From NCBI RefSeq assembly GCF_003473485.1, contig NC_053044.1, positions 2,368,501 to 2,432,500 on the forward strand: a DNA stretch of 64,000 nt, given 5' to 3'. The stretch is from Medicago truncatula. Its lineage: Eukaryota; Streptophyta; Magnoliopsida; Fabales; Fabaceae. Within the stretch, counting starts at the first letter, position 1, and each line of letters begins with the position of its first letter. The notes under the pieces are model-generated. The model ran no database searches. It saw only the letters and a list, made by a program, of their open reading frames with translations, and was not told the origin of the DNA. Below are positions 23,704 to 35,305 of this stretch, piece by piece. Both the position numbers and the translations under genes were made by a program.

Positions 23704-25747
23704 GATTAATACCTCAAATTCGTTTTTGAATTTTCAAAAATTGACCAAATTCGTCCCTGAATTTTGCAAAAAATATATTTAGTCTCTGAATTTTACAGAC
23801 GTCCATCAAAATGGTTCCTCCGTCTAAAAGCTCCGTTAGTGGTGATGACGTGTCCTCTTGCATGATGTGTTGTCATGTACACGTGTCAACAAGGCAGCCA
23901 CGTGTAATAGGACTAATTTGATGGAAATGGTAAAAATTCGAGATTTGACTTTTCAATGTAATTTTTCCTGTGTTCCAACTATACCCTGCTATTACATAAG
24001 GATCAATTTGAGACTTACTGACATAATTTGAGGACTAATTTGATGGATTTTGTTATAATTTAAGGGCTGATATGATTGATTTTATTTGCAGAAAATGAGT
24101 ACAAGGAGATATAGCATTAGATGACTTGTGATTTCAAATGACATGCATAAACAAACATCACTGAGGGTCCTGTTCCACAAAATTCAACTGCTCCTAGAGT
24201 TATTACAGTTTCAAATCCAAATTATGGGCCATCCGCTTCTACTCAACCCCAATACATGGAGTTTAACCCAACTCCAGGATTTCCAAAGCATTTATGCTTG
24301 TTTAAATTATACTTTTTGAACTTGTTTAGTTTATACTTTTTTGGATATGTAATCACTTAAGAACATCAAATGATTTGATGACTTGATGGCTATGTAATGT
24401 TATTTTTTTGGCTATGTAATGACTTATGAACATCAAATATATGATTTATGATGATATGCAAATATTTGTCTTTTTATAATCAAAGTGTTTGTCTTTTAGT
24501 TTTTACTTTGTTCAGCAAATGTATGCACCAAGGATCACAGTGATATCTGTTGTGAAAATTCAAGGACCTATTTGATGGTATTTTCACTAATTTGAGGATC
24601 GTTATGATGGATATGCATATAATTCAAGGACCAATTTGATTGAAATTTTTTAACATAAGGGTTTGATTCATTACAACCTCTTTTCATTACAACATTACAT
24701 GGACTTGGCACAATCAATAACATTTTAAACAACTCAATCAAAAAAATACTCCTATCAATATCTTAATCAACCTAAGCTCATTTCCTACGCAATCAACTTT
24801 ATCCATCAACCTTGCTCTCCAAACCTCTTCTCTGCCCCTATCCTTTGACTTATCCATCAACCTTGCATTTCTTCCATGACCAGCACCATTGTTTTTAAAA
24901 TAACCTAGTTCTTCAGCTTCATCAACCCACACAAAAATTTTACAATTTTCACCATCATCCTATACAATCAAAAGACAAAATCAGTACTATTTAAACAAAC
25001 AAACAAATCTTTGGCAGAGGGCAGGCATATAAAGGCCTTCCTGGGTTATTGACAGTGTTGGCTTTTCTTACAACACAAATTCTAGGACACCAACATTGAA
25101 GCTCTCTCACCTCATTATTTTACATAGAGCTTGAAGATGAAGACCGACTGTTGTAGTTGTTTTTGCCCAAACGCCCACCACTCATCATTTCTGACCACCG
25201 AATCTTCAACAATGACCACTGGTTTTTGAATTTCGAATTGAATCAAAAAAATTAGGGTTTTAAGTTTTTTGAATTAGGGAAGAACATTGACATCAATTCA
25301 TGTAAGAAATTTGGGGGATTTTGAACTCTAGGTAACAAATTATAATATTAGGGTTCCAAATTTATATATTTGGGGAAGAAAGAGTCGTTAATGTGGAAGA
25401 GGAGAAAGAGCCGTTAAGAGAAAGAGGAGAAAGAGCCGTTGACAATTTTCTGAAAATCCATCAATTTGATCCTTGGCAACGTTGGCAATTTTCTGAAAAT
25501 CCATCAATTTGGTCATTGGCAATTTTCTTTAAATCAATCAATTTGGTCCCTGCTTGCGTGACATCTGACGTGGTAAGCTATGTAAGATGTTAACATTACA
25601 CGTCACCTCCGTTAACAAACCAACTTAACGGAGGGACTGATTTGATTGACATTTTGTAAATTCAAGGACTAAATAGCTATTTTGCAAAATTCAGGGACGA
25701 AATTGACCGATTTTTTAAAATTCAAGGACGAATTTGAGGTATTAGTA
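23704..25747. mobile_element. Mutator-like TIR element, non-autonomous, 2.04 kb
   Basis: Terminal inverted repeats of about 150-200 bp are visible. The left end taatacctcaaattcg, accaaattcgtccctgaatt matches the inverse of the right end. A perfect 10-bp duplication, attttctagc, flanks it at 23694-23703 and 25748-25757. No transposase was recognised. The interior carries a decayed GRF-type zinc-finger gene on the minus strand and further TIR-like words (tgatttgat, aaggaccaatttgatt) in the middle. Confidence 0.82.
24750..25176 (-). pseudogene. Decayed GRF-type zinc finger gene fragment inside the TIR element
   Basis: One exon-like stretch on the minus strand (about 25125-25015) reads ELQCWCPRICVVRKANTVNN then PGRPLYACPL, matching the GRF zinc-finger pattern C-x-C ... 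NPGRxFyxCp. A second, after a plausible acceptor (tatag|gatgatgg, about 24960), reads C-KIFVWVDEAEELG, the end of the same domain. The first exon has an upstream in-frame stop (TAA following the Ser-rich start), and no good donor joins the two, so it looks broken. Proteins with this finger are often carried in plant transposons. The function of this copy is unknown. Confidence 0.55.
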
Positions 25748-25757
25748 ATTTTCTAGC

Positions 25758-25982
25758 ATCTACAAATTTACACATGTTAGGAAATTTAAACTAATAACTT
25801 TGCATTAAAACTTGTATATTTTGTATTTAATATATGACTTTTTAATAAATAATTGTTATTCAATAAAAACTTACTACTTTTAGTTGTTTTAACATGTGCA
25901 ATATTGCACATGTCACATATTGCACATGTGAGACAAACCCTATATATAAAAGTTGTTGGATACTCCTCCATTATTTAATTCT

Positions 25983-26013
<31 letters not shown>

Positions 26014-26690
26014 TTCATTCACATGCATCAACTTTTTTACTATCTTTTTGAACTCTATTAAAAGAAAAATTTCATTTTTTAGTTTTACTCAATAAATTTT
26101 GATTTAGTTATTTAAATGAATATAAAAATTAAACTTTTTGTTATAATAAAGACCGGAGTTGTATTTATCTATCTCTTAATCTTACTCTCTTCATTAAAAA
26201 ATAAAAATATAATCAAGAGAGGAAAGCAAACAATCTAATTTGTATTTGGATCTTGTTAACAAGTGTCTCAGAAGCATTGATTAAGGGATCCATAAATAGA
26301 AACTCTGTCTTGAAAATGTAAGTTGTTCCTTTAATCAAGTAAGAATTACACTACTTTTTAATAAAAACTTACTTATTTTGATTGCTTAATCAATATTCAT
26401 GATGCACTAGTTAACTCCTTTATATTTTTAAATTTTGAATAATTTTTAAGTATAGATTTTACCGTAGATAGAATATACTTAAAAGTTTAAAGTCAACTCA
26501 AAATAAAATAAAAATGTGAACCCCTTTTTAAATGAGAAATGATTTTGGAACATAAACAGGACACCGAACACCGTATAATATACGGTTGGAATACTTTGGT
26601 TTCCATAGTTTGCTTCTTTGGTTAGTGTATGGGTACCGTGTCAATAAACTTATCTTCCAATAACAAAGCTCTTTTGGATGAGGCCTAATA
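25758..26690. other. Intergenic AT-rich DNA
   Basis: No gene supported. An (AT)n run lies near 25992-26012, and a short palindromic repeat of tgtgcaatattgcacatgtcaca character lies at about 25895-25930. Confidence 0.45.
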
Positions 26691-26696
26691 AAATAA

Positions 26697-27530
26697 TGAG
26701 GTATATGTCAAAATATTAAGTGTGAGTCTCTCTATATAATGCATAAAATAAATATTTTTGGTGGTCTTACCCTTGTGCAAGTCTTGGAGTAGAAAGATCA
26801 ATGTGTGATTTCAACCAAAATTGTTTTTAGATAGGATGAAAAACTTCAATTGTTACATTTTAAACCCAAAATGTAGGTTAATCCTAACCGAAAGTGTGGA
26901 AGTTTGTGGACGTAATCCAAGGTTTTATTAGGGATCTTAAAACCCTAATTAGCAGTTTGCATTCTTTACTATAAATGTGTAACACATTTACAAATCTCGA
27001 TTATTTGTTCTCGTATCGTTGAGATCACTTACAATTAATTTACTTATTGTATAATTTAAACCTATTGATCTCCATTCTCTACTATAAATGTGTAACACAT
27101 TTACAATGAGATATGTCAAAATATTAAATCTACACTTTCTTGATTATGTATCACATCTCTCTTTTGAGTCTCTATGTGATGCAGAAAATAAGTGTTTATA
27201 TGGTCTTAGCCTTGTGATCTTGGATTAGAAAGACTAATGTGCGATAAATATATGTTTTAGGTTGGATGAAATATAGGTTAATCCAGATACGTCTTTTCAA
27301 TTGTTACATACTAGATCCAAAATGTAGGTTAATCTCGATCGAAGTGTTGAATTTTGTGGACGTATACTAAGATTTCACTAGAGATCTTAAAACCCTAACT
27401 AACGGTTTGTGTTCTCAACTATAAATATGTAACACATTTACAAATTTCGATTGTTTGATTTCATATTATCGAGATCACTTACTTATTATTGTATAATCTA
27501 AACCTATCAGTCTCAAATCAATATTTGAGA
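26697..27530. repeat. Diverged tandem duplication, two units of about 420-440 bp
   Basis: Unit 1 (about 26697-27080) and unit 2 (about 27099-27530) share long stretches: atgtcaaaatattaa, ggttaatc.....gaa.gtg, gatcttaaaaccctaa, actataaat.tgtaacacat, gagatcactta, and ataat.taaacctat. Divergence is around 20-25% by eye. Each unit has a TATA-like actataaat, so old LTR or MITE origin is possible. No coding sequence. Confidence 0.7.
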
Positions 27531-27931
27531 TTGATTATCACATGTAACTATATGATTTTACTGCAAGGAATGAGTCCCTAACTACTGCGGGTTGACAAAA
27601 AAAAAAAAAGCACGGTTGTGAATGTACAAAGTTGTTGTGAGTTTGCTAGGTGAGAATTAACGTGGCTTTTAAAAATCCTACACGACAATAGCATTTGATT
27701 TTCCTTTGGTGTAGTGTTTAATGATAATGTGGTCCTCGTCTTCATCTTTGATGTGCAAAATGACCTTGTCGGCTTGGATTTGATGAGAAGAATAATTATT
27801 GTACAATTATAGGGGAAAGCAATAACCTATCTTGTATTGCATTTGTTTGTTCAGTTCTGGCCTTGCGTTTACCTAAACATTTTGATCTTTATGGTCCTTA
27901 TGCTTGTCTCATAGTTACATATTTAAGAGAA

Positions 27932-28135
27932 TGGTTAACTATGTTTTTTAATTTTTATAAAATACTTTTTTTTTCTTTCAAATTTAGTTCCTACAACTTT
28001 TTTCTAGGTTTGAATATTTTCTATAATTGTTTTTTCACCAAAATTATCAAATGAGGGACTAAATATAGATGAGATTTGTTGTAGAGATTATCTTGACTCT
28101 AGAAAATATTTTATAAAGATTAAAACCATATTTAA
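27932..28135. mobile_element. MITE, 'taaatatggttttaatc' family
   Basis: The left end ggttaactatgttttttaat and the inverse of the right end tgttaaatatggttttaatc form imperfect terminal inverted repeats of about 35 bp. Length is about 200 bp. It shares its terminal theme with the elements at 29491-29695 and 35306-35828. Confidence 0.55.
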
Positions 28136-28299
28136 CAAAAATAGGTGGTATACGTTGTTTGTAAACTAGGGAGCAATTGTATTAGTTTTATTTTAGTTAA
28201 TCATCTTTGTATCTCTTTTTTAAGAAGAGTAATGATATTTATATAACTATTTTGTGATATTTTTTAAGACAACTTTGTTGTTCTCTCATCTTATTGGTC

Positions 28300-28640
28300 A
28301 ATATATTTATGACACCCATTCTTATAATTTTAGACTAACTCAAACTTACAAAATGGAGTAGTAAGTCGCTATTATAAACTTTTATTATGTTTTATTTCAT
28401 CAAATGTGAGACTCTTAACACACTCCGCTCTCGTCTAAGATTAGACATCTAGAGCATGAACTGAGTGGTCTGTCCAATCATAGCGACTTGATAATAGGAG
28501 GCTCGCCAAATTTCAGATAGACTACCATCTTAAAATTTAGGTTGAACTCAAAACTCAACAAAATCGGTTTGTAAAATGATGACATCTTTCACATATGAAC
28601 TCATATCCATGTCTTATCTATATAAGACCCTTAATACTCG
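28300..28640. repeat. Dispersed repeat with 'actcttaacac' / 'aaaatcggtttgtaaaatga' words
   Basis: The phrases gtgagactcttaacac, aatcggtttgtaaaatga and gtcttatctatataagaccct are also found in altered form near 50870-50945, 51905-52040 and 61680-61735. This marks a dispersed non-coding repeat family, MITE-like by composition. No termini were defined. Confidence 0.45.
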
Positions 28641-29490
28641 TTAACAAGACAAACAAAGTAACAATCATTTCACATTAGTGATTATACACTTGCATCAAAA
28701 TTTCAATGGATGTCCATCCCAAATATGGTGATCACATTCAATGGAATTAAAATGATAATAATGGACTTGTTTCATGCACTAAATTATGGAAGCTTTCACG
28801 TGGATTGCCATTGACAACAGAACTACCAAATTCATGAACCCCGCTAAGAAAGTGTTGCAATTTAATTAAACACTTTAAAAGTTTATTAATGAAAAGGGCA
28901 TAGGACATGTGATATAAAGGTTCAAACACACGAGAAATAACTAAAATTTGTAACCTTGGTTGGCAATTGTTGAATTTTGAAAGCTTATAACTTAATGTCA
29001 TGATGCCAAAACAATGAAAGGTAATGCTTTTACTTGTGTGAGTAATAATGATGCATTGCTGGTAAATAAGACCAAAGACACAAACCAAACCGAAGGATAC
29101 AAAGAACCTTTCTCTTTTCCTTCTTTGTGTAGTTTTTTTTCTTCAAAAAGGACAAATAATAGAACACAAGGAAAGGCTTGCTATTGAGAAGGGGCCATCA
29201 TTCTTGGATACATAACATATTGTGATGATGGCTACAAAATGAATGAGAGATCCAGATAATACTTTCTAGAAAAGAAATTATGTTTGTAGTTTATAAATTC
29301 ATCATCATTAACCAACAGAGTTGGGTCTAATTGAATTTGTTAGTATATCATAATGTATAGATTAAAGTTCGAATTTCGTCTGAAACAGTTTCGAATAAAG
29401 TTATCTCAAAGAAAGAAAATCAATGTAAAGTAAAATTCATAATAATTTAAATTTAGTTTCTATATGAAAATTATATAACTTTAGATTTTA
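28641..29490. other. Intergenic, no gene supported
   Basis: The minus-strand frame 28747-29088 (113 codons) has no recognisable domain or codon pattern, and no splice partners were found. Confidence 0.4.
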
Positions 29491-29695
29491 GGGTTAGTTA
29501 TGTTTTTAGTCCCTACAAAATTATATACTTCTATTTTGGATGGTTAAAAGTATTCATTTTTTGTAAAAAGTTTTCAAAATAGAGAATATTTCTCACAAAC
29601 TGCAATTTTATATAAGACTACAATTACCATTAAAGTTTTATAAGGGTTAAAGTTAAAAACTTGTGATTTTGTAAGGACTATAATCATATTTAACC
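29491..29695. mobile_element. MITE, 'gggttaaatatgtttttagtccctac' family
   Basis: The left end gggttagttatgtttttag and the inverse of the right end ggttaaatatgattatagtc are terminal inverted repeats. Flanks ttagatttta (left) and ttagattgaa (right) could be a 10-bp duplication with two mismatches. It shares its ends with the Pack-MULE at 35306-35828. Confidence 0.65.
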
Positions 29696-29699
29696 TTAG

Positions 29700-31230
29700 A
29701 TTGAATTTTTTGTTTTAGTCTCTGTTTAATATTTTATTCATCTAAAATTATAATTAAATTGCCAATTTCTGTTCTTTAGTTTTTTATTAATGTAAAATCA
29801 CCACTGTTTTAGCCCTCCTTAGCACATATTTCAGGCTAAATAATTATAATTCATTTTATGGTTCGTGAAGTCACGTGCCAACCTTCGTCAAAAAAACAAG
29901 CCACATGCTAACCAGTGTCCAGCAGTGAAGCTAGTCGATTTACTGTTTAAGAATTTTAAGAAATTCATTTGGTCGTGTGCAAATCCAACTAAAATCCAAC
30001 CAATTTTAGTGGATTCTCCCCTCCACTCAGAGTCCAAACGGATTCTTGTGCACACTTATTTCTTAAGTTGAGTAGAAAAAATTCATTTGGTCGTGTGCAA
30101 ACCATAACTAACCGACATTTCATTGAACAAGTGGAATGGAACTCTTCGTGGATGGGAGAATCCACTGAATATGCATGCAATTCTTAATGTGAAACTTCAA
30201 AGTAGTAATTATCTCATGTTACTCACAACTCTATTTATAGCATCAATAACTGATGTCAACCCTAAAAAAAAACCGTGATGTCAAACAATACTTGGCGGAC
30301 AAGCAAACATTGAGATAACGGTTTCCGAAAGTTGGTTTCCCAAATCAAATTAGATTATACAATGTTCCAATTAGAAAAATCATGTCTCTATCTTGAGACG
30401 GGAATTAGGGAAGTAGAGCAAGTCCTCTAATAGCAAGAAAAATAACATCCCGAATGTGTCAGAACTATACCATCAAGTCAGATTCATTCTAACTATCCAC
30501 TACTATTTTTAGACCGTGTTGATCATTTCTGAAAAGCTGGTCCACCTGATACATTCAAATAACAACATAAGTAAAGCAAGGATACAATAATCTGGCAATG
30601 ACATTACATAACTGATGAGGAAAATGCGTTACATATGTCACCCAAACTTTACATGAAAGGGAGGGGCATAACTACCACGAATTTCTGTAGTTGGAAAAAA
30701 AGTAAAGGTGCAACTAGATAGCATAAGAAATGTTCATAATGACTGTTAAAAAACAACTTTGGATAGCACAAGAACTCCAATTTTTTCGGAAAAATTCAAT
30801 TTTCAAATGGTAAATCCATTGTGTGTTTCCTTTGAGTAAAGAGAGACACCTCCCTAAATTTGCAACTTGAATGCCTGCCTATAAAGTTACTTTAGAGCAC
30901 CAAAGTAAAGAGAACTTAAAAGTACTGATACATTTATAATCATTGCCTGTGATCACTTAGTCATCCACATATACTTAACAATCAAGCATCTCTCTAGTCT
31001 CCAAATTAAATGATACACAAAGCTACTGAGGCTGATGGTCATACTGTTATTAGTTCAATCACACTTAATTCATTTTTAGAAACATTTTATAACTTCCTTA
31101 ATTTGAAAAGAAAAATAACCATCCCCCTCCAGCTTGTGTATTCTAGGAATCCCTAAGAATGCACATATAATATTTAGGGCAAGGCAGAAATCATGACAAA
31201 AATGCAGGATAGAATCAATCATAAAAGAAA
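29700..31230. other. Intergenic with short direct and inverted repeats
   Basis: A 22-bp direct repeat (aattcatttggtcgtgtgca plus aa) occurs at about 29962 and 30079. An inverted pair, agtggattctccc / gggagaatccact, lies at about 30009 and 30153. A block around 30716-30850 (agaactccaattttttc, caaatggtaaatccattg, tttcctttgag) is a diverged duplicate of 31230-31400. No gene is supported. Confidence 0.45.
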
Positions 31231-31249
31231 AAGAAATGTTCATAATGTT

Positions 31250-31262
31250 TTTTTTGAAGAAG
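31250..31262 (-). repeat. 13-bp T-rich insertion with 17-bp perfect target duplication
   Basis: The word ttttttgaagaag separates two perfect copies of gaaatgttcataatgtt (31233-31249 and 31263-31279). The inserted word resembles the 3' end of the LINE at 10419 (T tract then gaacagg). Confidence 0.65.
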
Positions 31263-31499
31263 GAAATGTTCATAATGTTAAAACACTGCTTTTGCATTTA
31301 GATAGGACAAGAACTCCAATTTTTTCCAGAAAAAATCAATTTCAATTTTCAAATGGTAAATCCATTGCATGTTTCCTTTGAGAAAAGAGAGATACCTTGT
31401 TTTACAACAGGAGACACTGCTGACAATGATTATCCTTCTCGACCTGAAAGAGAAACCAGTGATGATGCGATAGAAATACATGAAAATTAAATAGAAAGG

Positions 31500-32291
31500 A
31501 TACATCGACAATTATTCCACCCTCACGGTAATTTCCAGTGATTTCTAAGAAATTCAAGTTTGGGGGTGCAAAAGAGATACGAAGTTTTTATATCAAACTC
31601 CCACAGATTTTGATTTGGAAAAGAAATTATATTGATACTTTAAGGAATCAGTCAATATATGGTGTGTTTGGTTTAGCACTGGTCCACACTCTAAAGCGCA
31701 TCCATTGCCAATGCAACAAATATTTATGAGAACTCAAAATAGTGTTTGACCTCTCCCAACGCCATCTCAAACACATGAATAGATTATGTCGTTATATCCT
31801 TGGTTATATATATGACATAAAAAGAGAAAAGGGCAGTGCAAAGAGACGAGTAAACCTACACTCAATTGTTCTGTCAGATATGACAAATGTTGGTTCACCA
31901 GAACGACCATCAGGAGACATTGGTGTAAATTTTGCAACAATGTAACAGCCAATAGCTCCAGGAGGAATGCGGAAAGCCTAACCAGATCCAAATGAAACAA
32001 TAAAAGGGAAGTTAGTGCATAGAGGAGCCTATACATGGAAAAATAATAGTGCAATTCAATGGGAAACAAGCCGAACTCCTATGGACAAAAGAACAAATAA
32101 CCCACTTTAGCAACTGCTGTAGAAGTACTTAATGCTGCGAGATTGTTTTCATCCAGTGTTGACAAATATGATTTGTACCACTGAACTCTACTAGATCCAT
32201 CAGTTCCTCCAGTTACAGTACCAGTGACCCTGACTTTGGCCTTCTCTCGTAAATCACCAATTATGTTAGACATTTGTTACTGTTGGCTTGC
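31500..32291 (-). pseudogene. AIR9-like (A9 repeat) gene fragment, broken
   Basis: Three exon-like pieces on the minus strand match the A9 repeats of the microtubule-associated protein AIR9. Exon a (32291-32106) reads KPTVTNV, then, after a one-base shift at about 32263, GDLREKAKVRVTGTVTGGTD and SSRVQWYKSYLSTLDENN. Exon b (31977-31860, acceptor gttag) continues in frame as AFRIPPGAIGCYIVAKFTPM SPDG. Exon c (about 31566-31512) reads LNFLEITGNYREGGI. The frameshift in exon a creates an immediate TAA. Exon c has lost its acceptor: the 38-kb copy has ttttgcag|ctcttcctcc, here ttttgcaccccc. AIR9 acts at cortical microtubules and the preprophase band. This piece covers about one repeat and cannot be functional as AIR9. 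Confidence 0.8.
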
Positions 32292-32747
32292 CTGAAATTG
32301 AGATGAAGCATTATAACCATATGCTAATCACCGGTATATATTAGCAGAAAGTTTAATTCTTAAAATCATCCGCAACAAACATTTTTTTCAAACTTAAATG
32401 TTAACCAAAAATAAAACACTTCCTATAATTCAGATCAGTGAACCATTGAAACAGGGGTATTCCAAGATAACCCAAAGTTTAGTTTTAAAACATGTTTAAA
32501 AAACTTAATAACATTTAAGGACTTGTTTTTACACAAACAGTTCAAATAGCTTAAAAAATAACACCACACCCTTACAATAACAAAGAGCGGAAATCACATT
32601 ACTAATGTTACAAATAAATTCTAAAAATGTTAACCAAACTCGTTTTATTTTTTTCACAAAGGAACATAACAAATTAACAATTAAACAGAAAGGACACATG
32701 CATAAGATTTATTTAATAGTATAGTAGAATTTGTTTAAGTTTCTTAC

Positions 32748-32920
32748 TCAAAATTGCGGCACGTTGATATTCTAGCGGGATGTCGAATTCCTGGCTAATC
32801 TTTGCTTTCAATTCATCAAAGGTCATGCTACCCTTCACTTTAACACGGAATGATTTCCCACCTTTGTTCACAACAATTTCCTGCTCATCCTGGTTATCCT
32901 CCTGATCCATATGTATGCAA
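32748..32920 (-). other. Exon with ubiquitin-like (beta-grasp) sequence, upstream of the AIR9 fragment
   Basis: An acceptor (tttctcag) at 32921-32923 precedes ATG at 32910. The frame MDQEDNQDEQEIVVNKGG then SFRVKVKGSMTFDELKAKIS ends at a strong donor (A|GTAAGA, 32748/32747). The pattern of two strands, a helix and QEFDIPLEYQ is that of a ubiquitin-like fold. The exon ends in phase 1 and the next acceptor (32292) opens in phase, giving Ser-Lys-Pro-Thr-Val-Thr-Asn-Val, so splicing would fuse the UBL to the A9 repeat. I do not recognise the parent of the UBL exon. AIR9 itself is not known to me to carry one. Confidence 0.5.
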
Positions 32921-32959
32921 CTGAGAAAGAAACAAAAAAAAAACCTGAGTTCAAATGGA

Positions 32960-33935
32960 ACGGATGTGATAGAAACTGATATCAAAATATAAACTAATAG
33001 TAATATACTAATATTACAATATAATCCCAAGAAATTCGAGAGTCTCGGTTCTCTCCCCTCCAAGAATTCGAGAGCTTGGTCTCTCCCTACCTATCCTTTA
33101 TCTCAATCCCTGAATGCCTTTCTTTTCCTCTGCATCTTATTTATAATACTAAGTCCTATAACAGTTACATAAAAGTTTAGTAGACAGCAATTACTGCAGA
33201 CAAGCAACAGTTACTTATTTATAATATTATTAAATAAACAACTAGTATTCTATAACTTAATACTACCCCCCCTAAAGATTCACCTTGTCCTCAAGGTGAA
33301 GGATAGCATAAGTGTCCACCAGAGTCCCATAAGTTGAAACAGAAACATTGTGTCGTACATAAAATAGGAAAATTTCCTCCTGGATCAAATTCTCTCGCTG
33401 CTCTCAGTCCTATCGTGACCGGGTTTTGGGACGAGAGCGTCCCCGACAATGGAACTTTCTCATTCCTAGACTTTATCTTAGGAATATCAGCAGCCACCGT
33501 GTGAGAGCCGATGTCCTGCGGTTTTGACAATGGCGGCTGTTGGTCGAACCATTCTGGCAGTGGGGGCTTATTTGGTCCATCTCTGAATCTCAATTCTCTA
33601 ATTTTCCCACTTGCCGAATTTCTTAAGTGTGATGGCAATGGTGACGTTGGTGGTGAGTCTTCTGCCTGCGATGGATTGTCCTCTCCATCACTTCGATGGA
33701 CGTTAACTGCAGTGGCACCCATCAATGAACCCATATGCTTCACTTTGTCACCTTCACGATCAAATTCGGTATCCAAAATCCTATCTTCTTTTTCACTGTT
33801 TTTCTGGATCTGTGGGCTATAAACTTCACAAATTTTTACTTCAGTTTGAGATGCTACTAGTGCTTCCTTCTCTTCTTGAACTTCAGCGTTGCCTTTGTTT
33901 TCTTGGCCTTCATTTTACATTTATCACACACAAAT
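32960..33935 (-). mobile_element. 3' end of an LTR retrotransposon: coding tail, purine tract, LTR
   Basis: On the minus strand an open frame from about 33920 to 33291 (acidic, Ser/Pro-rich, with SSQNPVTIGLRAAREFDPGG) ends next to a stretch that in another frame reads YGTLVDTYAILHLEDKVNL, a typical C-terminal tail of plant retroelement polyproteins. It is followed by a purine-rich tract (tttagggggggt, about 33272-33262) and an LTR-like region with a TATA motif (ttataaataag, about 33140) ending near tttctatcaca at about 32965. Reverse transcriptase, integrase and the second LTR are not in the window, so this is a remnant. The superfamily is not certain. Confidence 0.6.
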
Positions 33936-33944
33936 TATGACTTT

Positions 33945-34190
33945 TTTTTTTTATATTTACCGGTGGTAACATGGAATCATATTTTCAGAGTTAACTAGTG
34001 CAAGTGTAAATTGTCTCGTGTAATAGTATAAAAAGGATCGAACTCACAGGGACTGAGGCGATGTAGCTTTCAGCAGCTTTTCAACTCTTAAAATGAAGTT
34101 CAAAACAGTAAAACACTTAAAGATCTCATAGGAGATAGGACAAAACATGGTTTAGAACCATGTTATGAACACGAGTTTGCAGACTAGTAA
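33945..34190. repeat. Dispersed repeat R1, copy 1
   Basis: Shares gatcgaactcacagggact, gaggcgatgtagctttcag, tgaagttcaaaaca and taaaacacttaaagatct with three more copies at about 36015-36290, 38385-38660 and 40145-40420. All are in the same orientation and non-coding. Confidence 0.8.
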
Positions 34191-34256
34191 GATAGTGATA
34201 TACCCTTCTAACAGAATACACACCACATCTATCTAGAAGCCAATGCCATCTATCAG

Positions 34257-34490
34257 TCACATCAACCTGCAGATGAATGTTAGAAATAACCATCTAGCGC
34301 TCCCTGACCAACTCCTCCTCCCAAGCCAACAAACGACGACGCCACTGCTAAACCTCTCCTGCAACGGTACCTCCCCTACCCACCCATCCGACCAAAAAAG
34401 AGTTGTCCCACTACCAATCTTCTTACACACATTCTCCTCTAACCAGCTACCTCCCTCAAAACCCACACCATCACAAGAGGATTTGGAATC
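34257..34490 (-). pseudogene. LINE reverse-transcriptase C-terminal scrap
   Basis: The minus-strand frame reads GFEGGSWLEENVCKKIGSG TTLFWSDGWVGEVPLQERF, matching the region W..G..T.FW.D.W.G..PL..RF that follows the RT domain in plant LINEs (compare GDGADTDFWRDCWCGDVPLC in the LINE at 10.4-15.4 kb). Both ends are cut and no tail was seen. It has inserted into, or is chimeric with, repeat R1 sequence. Confidence 0.7.
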
Positions 34491-34499
34491 GTTTTTAAA

Positions 34500-35296
34500 T
34501 TACGGACACTATGGAATGTTTTTTAATAAGTTAAAATAATAACATGATAAACGATCATATAATAATTTAATCACACTTAATTTATTTTAGAAAAACATGT
34601 TATATAGACCGTGATTTAGAAAAGAAAAGTAAACCCTCCCCTCCCAAACCCTCAATCCAAACACACCCTTAGTCTATGTGTGGCTAAAATTTCAAAGAAC
34701 AAACATTCCAAAATTCCAATTTCAATTCTAGGTAATTAACATTCCAATTCTATGTAGTTAATACATTCCAATTCAGTAAGTAAAAATTAACATTCCAAAA
34801 TTCCAATTTCAATTCTAACTAACAAAAAAGCGTTGATAACAAAATTCTAATTCCAATCTAAATAAATACAACCTGTTCATAACAAACAAAATTCCAAATC
34901 CAAATCCAATCATAACAAAGTTTCAATTCCCAATTCTAAAGAGATTACAGGAAATTTTTTGTTCATAGTGAGTTTGTAAGAAGAATTGTAGAAAGAAACC
35001 ACAATGCACAAAACCAATTAACCAAACCAAGCATAATTCATTCACATGACAAAGCACAAGTAAATGTTCAAATTTGGCTTATTTACAAAGCAATTTTCCA
35101 ATTCCGAATTTTAAAACCTTAAATCTAAAACAAGAAAATGGAGAAGGAAGAGAAATTGGAGAATCAATTTGCTTACCTTAAAGTGAGAATGTGAGAACTA
35201 AGAGAGAGAGAGTGAGCAGACAGGAGCTGAGAAGCACGCTCACGCGAGAGAGAGAGGGCTGTTGTTGAGACTGATTGTTGATTTCTGATTTTTTAT
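34500..35296. other. Intergenic, AT-rich
   Basis: Rich in near-tandem words such as ttccaattc and caaaattcc (34690-34930), which suggests slippage-prone sequence. A purine run and gagag repeats lie at 35195-35255. No gene supported. Confidence 0.4.
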
Positions 35297-35305
35297 ATTT
35301 ATTTA

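Noticed and set aside
31380..31440. Extra AIR9 exon between plausible splice sites (caggtcgagaagg ... acaag|gtatc)
   Set aside because: None of its three frames resembles the expected A9 continuation.
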